Assembly (NCBI RefSeq): GCF_003751225.1
Contig: NZ_RJKE01000001.1
Location: forward strand, 8,060,001 to 8,124,000
DNA length: 64,000 nt
From: Actinocorallia herbida
Lineage (GTDB): Bacteria > Actinomycetota > Actinomycetes > Streptosporangiales > Streptosporangiaceae
Direction: 5' to 3'
Position 1 is the first letter of the stretch. Every line of letters starts with the position of its first letter. The notes under the pieces are model-generated. The model saw only the letters and a program-made list of their open reading frames with translations, had not been told where the DNA came from and did not search any database. This document shows positions 53,325 through 64,000 of this stretch, piece after piece. A program made the position numbers and the translations under genes.

Positions 53325-53476
53325 CCATTGAGGCCCGGCGGGGAACCATCTGCGGTCCTTTCCTCGTCGGGCCTTAAGCAGCCGTACACGAACCGATCAG
53401 AAGGCAACGAACGTCTCAAAGCGGAAGACGCATGGGTCGGGGGACCCGGCGGGGACGTCCAGAAAGGGAAGGTGCT

Positions 53477-53800
53477 GTGGATTTCGAGCTGGGACGCGGG
53501 GTCGACGCGAACGACCCCGTGCAGATGCACGCGACACTGGCGAAGGCGGTCCGGCGGCGGGAGGCCGACGAGGCGGCCCGCGTGGCCGAGCAGCGCGCAA
53601 CCTCGGGGCGGGAGCCGTTCAGCATGGCGGAACTCCGGGCGCACTACCCCGTCGACCTCGATCTGCGGGGACGGCCCCTGGAGGAGCGCGACGTCAGGTC
53701 GTACGAGCGGCGCTACTACCTGTGGGCGCCGCCCGAGGTCAGGACCATGGAGGCGTTCGCCGCCTACCTCAGCCTGCTCCGCGACAACGGCGTGGGCTGA
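53477..53800 (+). CDS. Small hypothetical protein
   Basis: 107 residues from a GTG with GAAAGGGAAGG before it; an upstream ATG at 53432 is possible. Helical, charged N-terminus (MHATLAKAVRRREADEAARVAEQ) and a tyrosine-rich middle (DVRSYERRYYLWAPPE). No known family. Convergent with the Cds1-like gene. Confidence 0.55.
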   Translation: MDFELGRGVDANDPVQMHATLAKAVRRREADEAARVAEQRATSGREPFSMAELRAHYPVDLDLRGRPLEERDVRSYERRYYLWAPPEVRTMEAFAAYLSLLRDNGVG

Positions 53801-53823
53801 GGCAGGCGCACCGAGCAAGCGCG

Positions 53824-54978
53824 CTAGGCCGGGGGCAGAAGGGCGCGCAGCTCCTTAAGGTGCGGAGCGATGTCGATGCCTTGGGCGGCCAGCCACGCGT
53901 CCGACAGGTAGGTGTGCGTGTAGCGCTCGCCGCCGTCGCAGATCAGCGTGACGACGCTGCCGCGCTCGCCCCGCGCCCGCATGTCGGCGATGATCTGGAG
54001 CGCGCCCCACACATTGGTGCCGGTCGAGCCGCCGACACTGCGGCCCGTCACCTCCGCCGTCCAGCGCATGCAGGCGAGCGAGGCGGCGTCCGGCACCCGG
54101 TACATCCGGTCGATCACCGTCGGCAGGAACGACGGCTCCACCCGGGGCCTGCCGATGCCCTCGATCCGCGAGCCCTTCGCCGTCAGGGACGGATCGCCGC
54201 TCACCCAGGACTCGTAGAACGCCGAGCCTTCCGGGTCGACCACGGCGAGCCGGGTCTGGAACCTGCGGTAGCGGACGTACCGCCCGATCGTCGCGGCGGT
54301 GCCGCCCGTGCCCGCGCTCACCACGATCCACGCGGGCTCCGGGTGCGGCTCCAGCGCGAGCTGCTCGAAGATCGACGCCGCGATGTTGTTGTTGGCCCGC
54401 CAGTCCGTCGCCCGCTCGGCATAGGTGAACTGGTCCATGTAGTGGCCGCCGGTCTCCGCCGCGAGCCGCGCCGCCTCGGCGTAGATCGTCGCCGGGTCGT
54501 CCACGAAGTGGCAGCGGCCCCCGTGGAACTCGATGAGCGCGCACTTCTCCGGGCTGGTCGTGCGCGGCATGACGGCGATGAACGGCAGCCCGAGCAGCCG
54601 CGCGAAGTACGCCTCGCTGACCGCGGTCGAGCCGCTGGACGCCTCGATCACCGGCGTCCCCTCCCGGATCCAGCCGTTGGACAGCGCGTAGAGGAAGAGC
54701 GACCGTGCCAGGCGGTGCTTCAACGATCCCGTCGGGTGGACGGACTCGTCCTTCAGATAGAGCTCCACGCCCCACTCGGGCGGCAGCGGGAAGACGTGCA
54801 GATGGGTGTCGGCGCTCCGGTTGGCGTCCGCCTCGACCTTGCGGATCGCCTCGGCGATCCAGGCCCTGCGGGAGGGCTCGCAGCGGTCCACCGCGTGCAC
54901 CGGCTGCGGCCCGCCCGCCCGCGCCTTCTTCGGCTTACGCGGCTTGCGCTCCGACTCGTCCCGCTCGACCGAACCCAT
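53824..54978 (-). CDS. PLP-dependent cysteine desulfhydrase / cysteine synthase family (Cds1-like)
   Basis: 384 residues. PLP lysine in [17 protein letters not shown] (about K88), the [16 protein letters not shown] substrate loop and the phosphate-binding glycine loop [12 protein letters not shown] are all present. The N-terminal 30 residues are a basic, Lys/Arg/Pro tail. The overall pattern follows mycobacterial Cds1, which degrades cysteine to sulfide, pyruvate and ammonia and influences redox balance. Cysteine synthase activity is the alternative. Confidence 0.85.
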   Translation of the reverse strand: MGSVERDESERKPRKPKKARAGGPQPVHAVDRCEPSRRAWIAEAIRKVEADANRSADTHLHVFPLPPEWGVELYLKDESVHPTGSLKHRLARSLFLYALSNGWIREGTPVIEASSGSTAVSEAYFARLLGLPFIAVMPRTTSPEKCALIEFHGGRCHFVDDPATIYAEAARLAAETGGHYMDQFTYAERATDWRANNNIAASIFEQLALEPHPEPAWIVVSAGTGGTAATIGRYVRYRRFQTRLAVVDPEGSAFYESWVSGDPSLTAKGSRIEGIGRPRVEPSFLPTVIDRMYRVPDAASLACMRWTAEVTGRSVGGSTGTNVWGALQIIADMRARGERGSVVTLICDGGERYTHTYLSDAWLAAQGIDIAPHLKELRALLPPA

Positions 54979-55111
54979 CGGACATCTCCTTCACCGTGAT
55001 CCCGGGCATCAGACTATTCGCGCACGTGGGCGCGCTCGCCCCGCACAAAGACCGGCCGTCACCGAGCGTGTCCATGCGGGGACGCGGGGGCAGGAGGGCT
55101 TGGATGGGCGC

Positions 55112-55891
55112 ATGGTTGTCCGCTCGATCCTCTGCGCCCTCGCCGCCGTCGCACTCGTCCTCCTGCTCGCCAAGCTGACGGAGCGGCGCGGCTCCTGGGA
55201 CCGCGACGGCGACTCCGCCCCCGACGGGCCGACCGCGGGCCACGCCGGAGCCACCATGTCCGCGCTGTTCCTCCTGGTCTTCGCGATCGCGGTGATCGTC
55301 CCGTGGACCGCCGCCGACTCCGCCCGGCAGAACACCCACGCCGAGGCGCAGTCCCTCGTCGAGGCCTACTGGTCCGCGGGCCTCCTCCCGGCCGGGAGCC
55401 GCGACACGATCCGGGACGGCCTGCGGTCCTACACCGCCTTCGTGATCGACGACGAGTGGCCGGTGATGCGCGACGAGTCGAGGCTCACCGCCGAAGGCTG
55501 GCACCGGCTCGACGACTTCCGCGGGCGCCTCGACGCCCTCTCCTTCACCGACGGCGCCCGCAAGGACGCCCTCGACGACATCCGCGACCAGGTCAGGGAC
55601 GTCTACGCCGCGCGCAGGCAGCGGGCCTCCGACGTCGAGGCCGCCCTCCCGTCCGGGGTGCTGTTCTTCACCGTGCTCACCGGTCTCGCCATGATCGTCC
55701 TGCCGTTCCTGCTCGGCGCCCGCCCCCAGGGCCGCGCCCTCCTCCCGCTCGCCCTCATGGCCGCGATGCTCGGCGTCGGGGTCTACCTGGTCTTCGACAT
55801 CGACCACGTGTTCGCCGGGGCGCTCGGCGTCGCGCCGACCGCGTTCCAGACCGCCGTCGCCGAGTTCGACCGGGTCCCGTGGGCAGGCTGA
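55112..55891 (+). CDS. DUF4239 membrane protein, copy 1
   Basis: 259 residues from the ATG at 55112, preceded by CAGGAGGG. Four membrane segments: near 5-20, 48-68, 185-206 and 213-235. The loop (about 75-185) is a helical region rich in charged residues (SARQNTHAEAQSLVEAYW). DUF4239 proteins resemble bestrophins and may be channels. Paralogue at 57966-58715 with the same order. Overlaps the next gene by 13 bases. Confidence 0.75.
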   Translation: MVVRSILCALAAVALVLLLAKLTERRGSWDRDGDSAPDGPTAGHAGATMSALFLLVFAIAVIVPWTAADSARQNTHAEAQSLVEAYWSAGLLPAGSRDTIRDGLRSYTAFVIDDEWPVMRDESRLTAEGWHRLDDFRGRLDALSFTDGARKDALDDIRDQVRDVYAARRQRASDVEAALPSGVLFFTVLTGLAMIVLPFLLGARPQGRALLPLALMAAMLGVGVYLVFDIDHVFAGALGVAPTAFQTAVAEFDRVPWAG

Positions 55892-56433
55892 GCGCGATGG
55901 CGCTGGCCGCCCTGGCGGCGGCGACGGTCACGGGGTTCCGGCCGGAGCCGCCGGAGCCCGCGCCGAGCCACTGGTTGCAGATCGATCTTCTTCCGCATCG
56001 GACCTCGCCGATGCCGCTGCCCGCACCCGGGCTGCCCGAGCCTTCCGCCACCGGCACGCGGCCCCGGCCCGCACCGGTTCCGATGGCTCCGCCTGCTCCT
56101 GTGCCCCCGCCCGTCATCGGGCGTCCGGAGCCGTCGGGGGCGGTCGGGTCGACGGCGGCGGGCTCCCCGCGCGCTTCGGTGGCCGCCTCCGCGGCGTCCC
56201 CTGGCGGCGCGGGGCCTCGCCGTTCCGGCCGCCCGGCCCGCTCTTCGCCCAGAGCGGACAAGCCGGCGCCGGGGACCGTGCCGCGGGACCGGGCGCGGCC
56301 CGCGCGGATCGACGCCTCGGGCTTCCAGCCATTGCGGACGCGCCAGGAACCGCTCAAAGCGGTGCTCGTCGTGGTCGTCGTGGCGGTCGTCCTCACCGGG
56401 CTCGTGGGCGCGGTCTTCCCCGCCCTCCGCTAG
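55879..56433 (+). CDS. Proline-rich surface protein with C-terminal membrane anchor, copy 1
   Basis: 184 residues from a GTG inside the end of the DUF4239 gene (an ATG at 55897 is possible). Short signal-like N-terminus (LSAMALAALAAATVTG), a Pro/Ala-rich extended region (about 20-130), and a C-terminal hydrophobic helix (about 160-180, AVLVVVVVAVVLTGLVGAV). Likely anchored by its C-terminus with the proline-rich part outside. Same layout as the gene at 58712. Confidence 0.6.
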   Translation: MGRLSAMALAALAAATVTGFRPEPPEPAPSHWLQIDLLPHRTSPMPLPAPGLPEPSATGTRPRPAPVPMAPPAPVPPPVIGRPEPSGAVGSTAAGSPRASVAASAASPGGAGPRRSGRPARSSPRADKPAPGTVPRDRARPARIDASGFQPLRTRQEPLKAVLVVVVVAVVLTGLVGAVFPALR

Positions 56434-56537
56434 GAACCGCTGGGAACCGTTCCCGGGGGCCGGTACGTTTGTCAGGGAATCCTGGGGATGTGGCCGCCTT
56501 TCGGGCCGCGCACGGCAGTGTGGAGTGGGGACGGGCA

Positions 56538-57860
56538 ATGGAAACACTGATCGTGCTGGGCGGCGCACTGCTGTTCCTGGTGCTGCTCATGGCCTCGATC
56601 GCGTTCCACGAGCTGGGGCACCTGTCGTTCGCCAAGCTCTTCAAGGTCCGCGTCCCGCAGTACATGGTGGGATTCGGCCCGACCCTCAAGTCCTGGCGGC
56701 GGGGCGAGACCGAGTACGGGATCAAGTGGATCCCCCTCGGCGGCTACATCCGCATGATCGGCATGCTGCCGCCCCGCAAGGACGACCCCGAGGGCATGCT
56801 GCGCAACTCCTCCACCGGCCGGTTCCAGATGCTCATCGACTCCGCGCGCGAAGGCGCCCTGGAGGAGGTCGGCCCCGGTGACCGCGACCGCGTCTTCTAC
56901 TCCAAGCAGTGGTGGCAGAAGCTGCTGATCATGTTCGCCGGCCCCGCCGCGAACCTGCTCCTCGCCTTCGTCTTCTTCGCCGTGCTGATCATGGGCTTCG
57001 GCACCATGCAGGCCACCCCGACCATCTCCTCGGTCGCCAAGTGCACGATCCCCGCGGCCGAGGCCTACAACGCCGACGGCACCGCGCGCGAGTGCACCGC
57101 CGAGGAGACCGCCCGCTCCACGCCCGCCGCCAAGGCCGGGTTGCAGCCGGGCGACGTGTTCGTCTCCTTCGCGGGCCAGAAGATCGACGACTACCCCGAG
57201 CTCCAGGGCCTGATCCGCGAGTCGGCCGACAGAAGCGTCGCGGCGGTCGTCGAGCGGGACGGCAGGGAGGTCCCGATCACGCTCCAGGTCACCGCCAACC
57301 AGCTCCCCGACCTGAAGGACCCGGAGAAGACCGTCACCGTCGGGTTCGTCGGGATCACCCCGCTCACCGACCGGGTCCAGGGCGGCCCCGTGGACGTCGC
57401 CACCCAGATGGGCGACATGACCGTCCGCACCCTCGAGGCGTTCGTCAACCTGCCCGAGAAGATGGTCGGCGTCTGGCAGGCCGCGTTCAGCGGCGAAGAG
57501 CGCGACCCCGAGGGACCGATCGGCGTCGTCGGCGCCTCCCGGCTCGGCGGCGAGATCCTCGCCTCGGAGAACCCCGGCATCGAGAAGCTCACCTGGTTCA
57601 TCGGACTGCTCGCGTCGCTGAACTTCGCGGTCGGCATGTTCAACCTCATCCCGCTGCTGCCCCTGGACGGCGGCCACATCGCCGGCGCGCTCTGGGAGGG
57701 CGTCAAGCGCGGCGCGGCCCGGGTGCTGCGGCGGCCCGACCCCGGCTACGTGGACGTCGCCAAGCTGCTGCCGCTCACCTACGCGATGAGCCTCGTGCTG
57801 CTGGTGATGGGCGCGCTGCTGGTCTACGCCGACCTGATCAACCCGGTTCGCCTGACCTGA
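56538..57860 (+). CDS. Site-2 protease, M50 family, copy 2
   Basis: 440 residues from the ATG at 56538; an earlier in-frame start at 56469 lacks a good site. HELGH near residue 22 (AFHELGHLSFAKL), PDZ-like domain near 200-280 (AGLQPGDVFVSFAGQK), and LIPLLPLDGGHIAGALWEG near 385. Highly similar to the protease at 50740-52029 across its length. The inserted region with two Cys (about 167-185) differs between the two. Sits between the two DUF4239/proline-rich pairs. Confidence 0.9.
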   Translation: METLIVLGGALLFLVLLMASIAFHELGHLSFAKLFKVRVPQYMVGFGPTLKSWRRGETEYGIKWIPLGGYIRMIGMLPPRKDDPEGMLRNSSTGRFQMLIDSAREGALEEVGPGDRDRVFYSKQWWQKLLIMFAGPAANLLLAFVFFAVLIMGFGTMQATPTISSVAKCTIPAAEAYNADGTARECTAEETARSTPAAKAGLQPGDVFVSFAGQKIDDYPELQGLIRESADRSVAAVVERDGREVPITLQVTANQLPDLKDPEKTVTVGFVGITPLTDRVQGGPVDVATQMGDMTVRTLEAFVNLPEKMVGVWQAAFSGEERDPEGPIGVVGASRLGGEILASENPGIEKLTWFIGLLASLNFAVGMFNLIPLLPLDGGHIAGALWEGVKRGAARVLRRPDPGYVDVAKLLPLTYAMSLVLLVMGALLVYADLINPVRLT

Positions 57861-57965
57861 GCCTTCTCACCAGATCGGAACTGTTCGATCACTTTGCGTG
57901 TCTCCGGCCCTACGCAGGGGTTAGCGTTGACTACCTGAAGTCAGCCCCTGCTCCGGGAGTCGGCC

Positions 57966-58715
57966 ATGTTCAAACTTCCTTCGACCCGACGCCGCGACGG
58001 CGGGCAGGACGAAGGCCACCGGACCCGCCACGACGACGCCCCCCTGGACGACGCCCCGGACGGCCCCACCGCGGGTTACGCCGGGGCCATGCTCTCGGCG
58101 CTCTTCCTCGTGGTCTTCGCGATCGCGGTGATCGTCCCGTGGACCGTCGCGGACTCCGCCCGGCAGAACACCTACGCCGAGGCGCAGGCCCTGACCGAGG
58201 CGTTCTGGGCGGCGGGCGACCTGCCGGAGACCGACGCGCTGATGGTCCGCGGAGCCCTGCGCGAGTACACCGCCTTCGTCGCCGACGCCGAGTGGGCGCC
58301 CATGGCCGAAGGGCGGCTCGACGAGGCGGGCTGGGCCGAACTCGACGCGCTCCGGCACGACCTCGGTGAGCTCCCGTTGAAGGACCGCGACCAGATCGAC
58401 GCCCGCGACGCCGTCGACGAGCAGCTCACCACGGTGTTCGCCGCGCGCAGACAGCGGGCCGTGGACGCCGGGGCGCCGCTCCCGTTCGGCGTGCTCGTGC
58501 TGACCGTGGTCACCGCAGGGCTCGTCCTCGCCTTCCCGGTCCTGTCGGGGGCCCGCCCACGTGGCAGGGTCCGGCTGACGTACCTGCTCATGGCCCTGGC
58601 CATGGCCGTGAGCGTCTACCTGGTCTTCTCGATCAACCACACGTTCACCGGGCCGCTCGGCGTCGGCAACGACGCGTTCCGGACCGCCCAGCAGGAATTC
58701 GCGCGGGTCCCATGA
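57966..58715 (+). CDS. DUF4239 membrane protein, copy 2
   Basis: 249 residues. Shares the GYAGAMLSALFLVVFAIAVIVPWTVADSARQNTYAEAQALTEAFW block with copy 1 at 55112, with a different basic N-terminus. Membrane segments near 42-62, 178-198 and 205-225. Ends in an ATGA overlap with the proline-rich gene. Confidence 0.75.
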   Translation: MFKLPSTRRRDGGQDEGHRTRHDDAPLDDAPDGPTAGYAGAMLSALFLVVFAIAVIVPWTVADSARQNTYAEAQALTEAFWAAGDLPETDALMVRGALREYTAFVADAEWAPMAEGRLDEAGWAELDALRHDLGELPLKDRDQIDARDAVDEQLTTVFAARRQRAVDAGAPLPFGVLVLTVVTAGLVLAFPVLSGARPRGRVRLTYLLMALAMAVSVYLVFSINHTFTGPLGVGNDAFRTAQQEFARVP

Positions 58716-59563
58716 GGCGCCGCCCCGCCGCGGCGCTGGCCGCCGCCGGGCTCGGCGCCGCAGTCCTGGGCGGGATGGCGCTGGCCCCCGCGCCCGCCCA
58801 CGCCGACCCCGGAATCGTCCTCTGCCTGGGTGCCGACCTCGTGCTGATCAAGCTCGACATCGTCATCATCATCGGCCCCGGCGAGTGCGCCGACCCCGCA
58901 CCGGAACCGCCCGCGCCCGAACCCGAGCCGCCCGCGCCCGAACCGGAGGCCCCCGCCCCGGAACCCGAGCCCCCGGCGCCAGAGCCGGAACCGCCGGCGC
59001 CCGAACCGGAGGCCCCCGCGCCCGCGCCGGAAGCGCCCGCACCCGCGCCCGAGGCACCCGCGCCGGAACCCGGGGCGCCCGCGCCCGCTCCCGAGGCCCC
59101 GGCGCCCGCTCCGGCCCCGCCCGCCCCCGCGCCGGCTCCCGGTGCCCCGGCACCGCCCGCGCCCGCACCACCCGCACCCGCACCCGGGGCACCCGCACCC
59201 GCACCCGGAGCGCCCGCACCCGCACCGGGCGCACCCGCGCCGGCGCCGGGCGCTCCGGTGCCGCAGCCGGGCCAGCCCGTCGCGCAGCCGGGCGACCCCG
59301 CGCCGCCCGCCTTCCCGGACATGCCGCCGCCGGTCTCCCTGGCCGGACCGCCGCCCGCCGAGCCGTCCACGGACCCACGGGCCGAGTCGCCCCCGGCGTC
59401 GCCGTCGGCGTCCCCGGAGGCGGCCGAGCCGGTGCGGGCGCGCCCCCGCGCGGCCTTCACGCCGCTGGAGGAGGAGCGCAACCCGTTCGGCACCGTGCTC
59501 GCGGTGACCGTGGTGACGGCGGTCGTCTCAGCAGGCACGGGAACCGTCTTCCGCATCAGGTGA
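58712..59563 (+). CDS. Secreted Pro-Ala-Glu repeat protein with C-terminal membrane anchor, copy 2
   Basis: 283 residues from an ATG overlapping the DUF4239 stop. Signal peptide (about 1-31, ending PAPAHA), a short hydrophobic loop with two Cys (VLCLGADLVLIKLDIVIIIGPGEC), then about 130 residues of PAPEPE/PAPAPGA repeats, a Ser/Ala/Pro stretch, and a C-terminal transmembrane helix (about 262-280, GTVLAVTVVTAVVSAGTG). Likely spans the cell wall. Same arrangement as 55879. Confidence 0.7.
   Translation: MRRRPAAALAAAGLGAAVLGGMALAPAPAHADPGIVLCLGADLVLIKLDIVIIIGPGECADPAPEPPAPEPEPPAPEPEAPAPEPEPPAPEPEPPAPEPEAPAPAPEAPAPAPEAPAPEPGAPAPAPEAPAPAPAPPAPAPAPGAPAPPAPAPPAPAPGAPAPAPGAPAPAPGAPAPAPGAPVPQPGQPVAQPGDPAPPAFPDMPPPVSLAGPPPAEPSTDPRAESPPASPSASPEAAEPVRARPRAAFTPLEEERNPFGTVLAVTVVTAVVSAGTGTVFRIR
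58900..59290 (+). repeat. Pro-Ala-Glu coding tandem repeat
   Basis: Roughly 390 bases of degenerate 6-9-base units (CCCGAACCGGAGGCC-like, drifting into CCCGCACCCGCACCC) encoding PAPEPE then PAPAPGA. The first half is Glu-containing, the second half neutral. Such tracts vary in length between strains. Confidence 0.8.
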
Positions 59564-59596
59564 CGCAGAGGTCTCCGCACTGTCACCAGTCAGATA

Positions 59597-63472
<3,876 letters not shown>

Positions 63473-63486
63473 AGAGGCAGGCACCC

Positions 63487-64000
63487 ATGACAGCCGTACA
63501 CGAGGTGGCGGAGCAGGCCGCGGAGGTCCTGGCGCGCGGCAGGACCCTGGTCGAGCCCGCGATGCGCGAGGCCGTCGACTCCCTGCCCGACCCCGTCCGT
63601 CTGATCACCGGCTACCACATGGGCTGGTGGGACCGCGAGGGCGCGTCCACCCCGTCCGCGGGCAAGGCGCTGCGCCCGACCCTCGCGGTGCTCGCCGCCG
63701 AGGCGGTCGGCGGCCGGGCCGAGGACGCGGTGCCCGCCGCCGTCGCGGTCGAACTGGTCCACAACTTCTCACTGCTGCACGACGACGTCATGGACGGCGA
63801 CGTGCTGCGCCGCCACCGCCCGACGGCCTGGCACCTTTTCGGGAACGGTCCCGCGGTCCTCACCGGGGACGTCCTGCTGGCCCTGGCGATCGAGCTCGTC
63901 GCGTCCAACGGCCTGCCCGCCCGGATGGTCACCTCGGCGGTGCTCGACCTCCTCGACGGCCAGAACTCCGACCTCACCTTCGAGTCGCGCACCGACGTCA
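63487..64000 (+). CDS. Polyprenyl (farnesyl-type) diphosphate synthase, 3' end outside window
   Basis: First 171 residues of an isoprenyl diphosphate synthase, starting 14 bases after the geosmin synthase stop. GKALRPTLAVLAAEAVGG and the first Asp-rich motif DDVMD (about 98-102, LLHDDVMDGDVLRRHRPTAW) are intact. It would supply farnesyl diphosphate, the substrate of geosmin synthase, which makes a self-contained odour pathway. Product length cannot be told without the rest. Confidence 0.85.
   Translation, partial: MTAVHEVAEQAAEVLARGRTLVEPAMREAVDSLPDPVRLITGYHMGWWDREGASTPSAGKALRPTLAVLAAEAVGGRAEDAVPAAVAVELVHNFSLLHDDVMDGDVLRRHRPTAWHLFGNGPAVLTGDVLLALAIELVASNGLPARMVTSAVLDLLDGQNSDLTFESRTDV

Noticed and set aside
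58900-59290. Regular repeat tract resembling a CRISPR or minisatellite array
   Set aside because: The units are short, in frame, and encode Pro-Ala-Glu; there are no spacers and no cas genes.

Overview
The window is about 64 kb of very GC-rich DNA with GTG/TTG starts, 4-base start/stop overlaps, a complete mce operon, a wax-ester/DGAT acyltransferase, an F420-type nitroreductase domain, a mycothiol-era cysteine desulfhydrase (Cds1-like), IdeR/DtxR iron boxes and geosmin biosynthesis. Together these point to a filamentous actinomycete, most likely a Streptosporangiales/Thermomonosporaceae (Actinomadura-like) chromosome. That assignment is inference; there is no rRNA or tRNA in the window.

Layout. 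0-0.45 kb: end of an anti-sigma-type ATPase plus a small membrane protein. 0.48-6.6 kb: a cluster with N-acylamino-acid racemase, GNAT acyltransferase, M20 deacylase, a serine beta-lactamase-like hydrolase and a divergent D-aminoacylase, which reads as a D-amino-acid / N-acyl-amino-acid salvage pathway. 6.6-8.4 kb: a graveyard of broken genes, including an hsdM remnant and a frameshifted ATPase. 8.5-19 kb: housekeeping and metabolic genes (ung, WS/DGAT, TenA-like, FAD monooxygenase, plsC, trans-sulfuration enzyme, a secreted protein, an iron-box-controlled DUF2470 protein divergent from rpsD, and a TauD-type dioxygenase). 19-28.7 kb: MarR regulator and a nine-gene mce lipid-import operon on the minus strand, each gene overlapping or nearly touching the next. 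28.9-36.1 kb: M20 amidohydrolase, cell-wall lytic protein, then a group with an AarF/UbiB kinase, a degenerate UbiB-like pseudokinase, an SCP2 protein, a TetR regulator and a carboxymuconolactone-decarboxylase/nitroreductase fusion. 36.2-43.5 kb: two unknown small genes, three TetR regulators with palindromic operators, an AAA ATPase behind tandem inverted repeats, a Baeyer-Villiger monooxygenase with a dienelactone hydrolase, and a phosphopantetheinyl transferase. 43.6-48.3 kb: a receptor Ser/Thr kinase translationally coupled to an FG-GAP protein and followed by a PQQ-type sugar dehydrogenase lipoprotein. 48.3-59.6 kb: a membrane-anchored protein, ATP-dependent DNA ligase, and a duplicated set of site-2 protease, DUF4239 membrane protein and proline-rich surface protein.

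The most exciting part is the right end (59.6-64 kb): a cyclic-nucleotide-binding-domain encapsulin shell gene (family 2B, EshA-like), a two-domain geosmin synthase and a polyprenyl diphosphate synthase, in one operon. The geosmin synthase carries two copies of a Gly-Leu-Gly-Thr-(Ser/Ala)-Ala-Ala peptide, one in the inter-domain linker and one at the end of a disordered tail. These are candidate shell-docking peptides. The promoter region holds two perfect inverted repeats, one of which nearly equals the operator between the TetR and Baeyer-Villiger monooxygenase genes 17 kb away.
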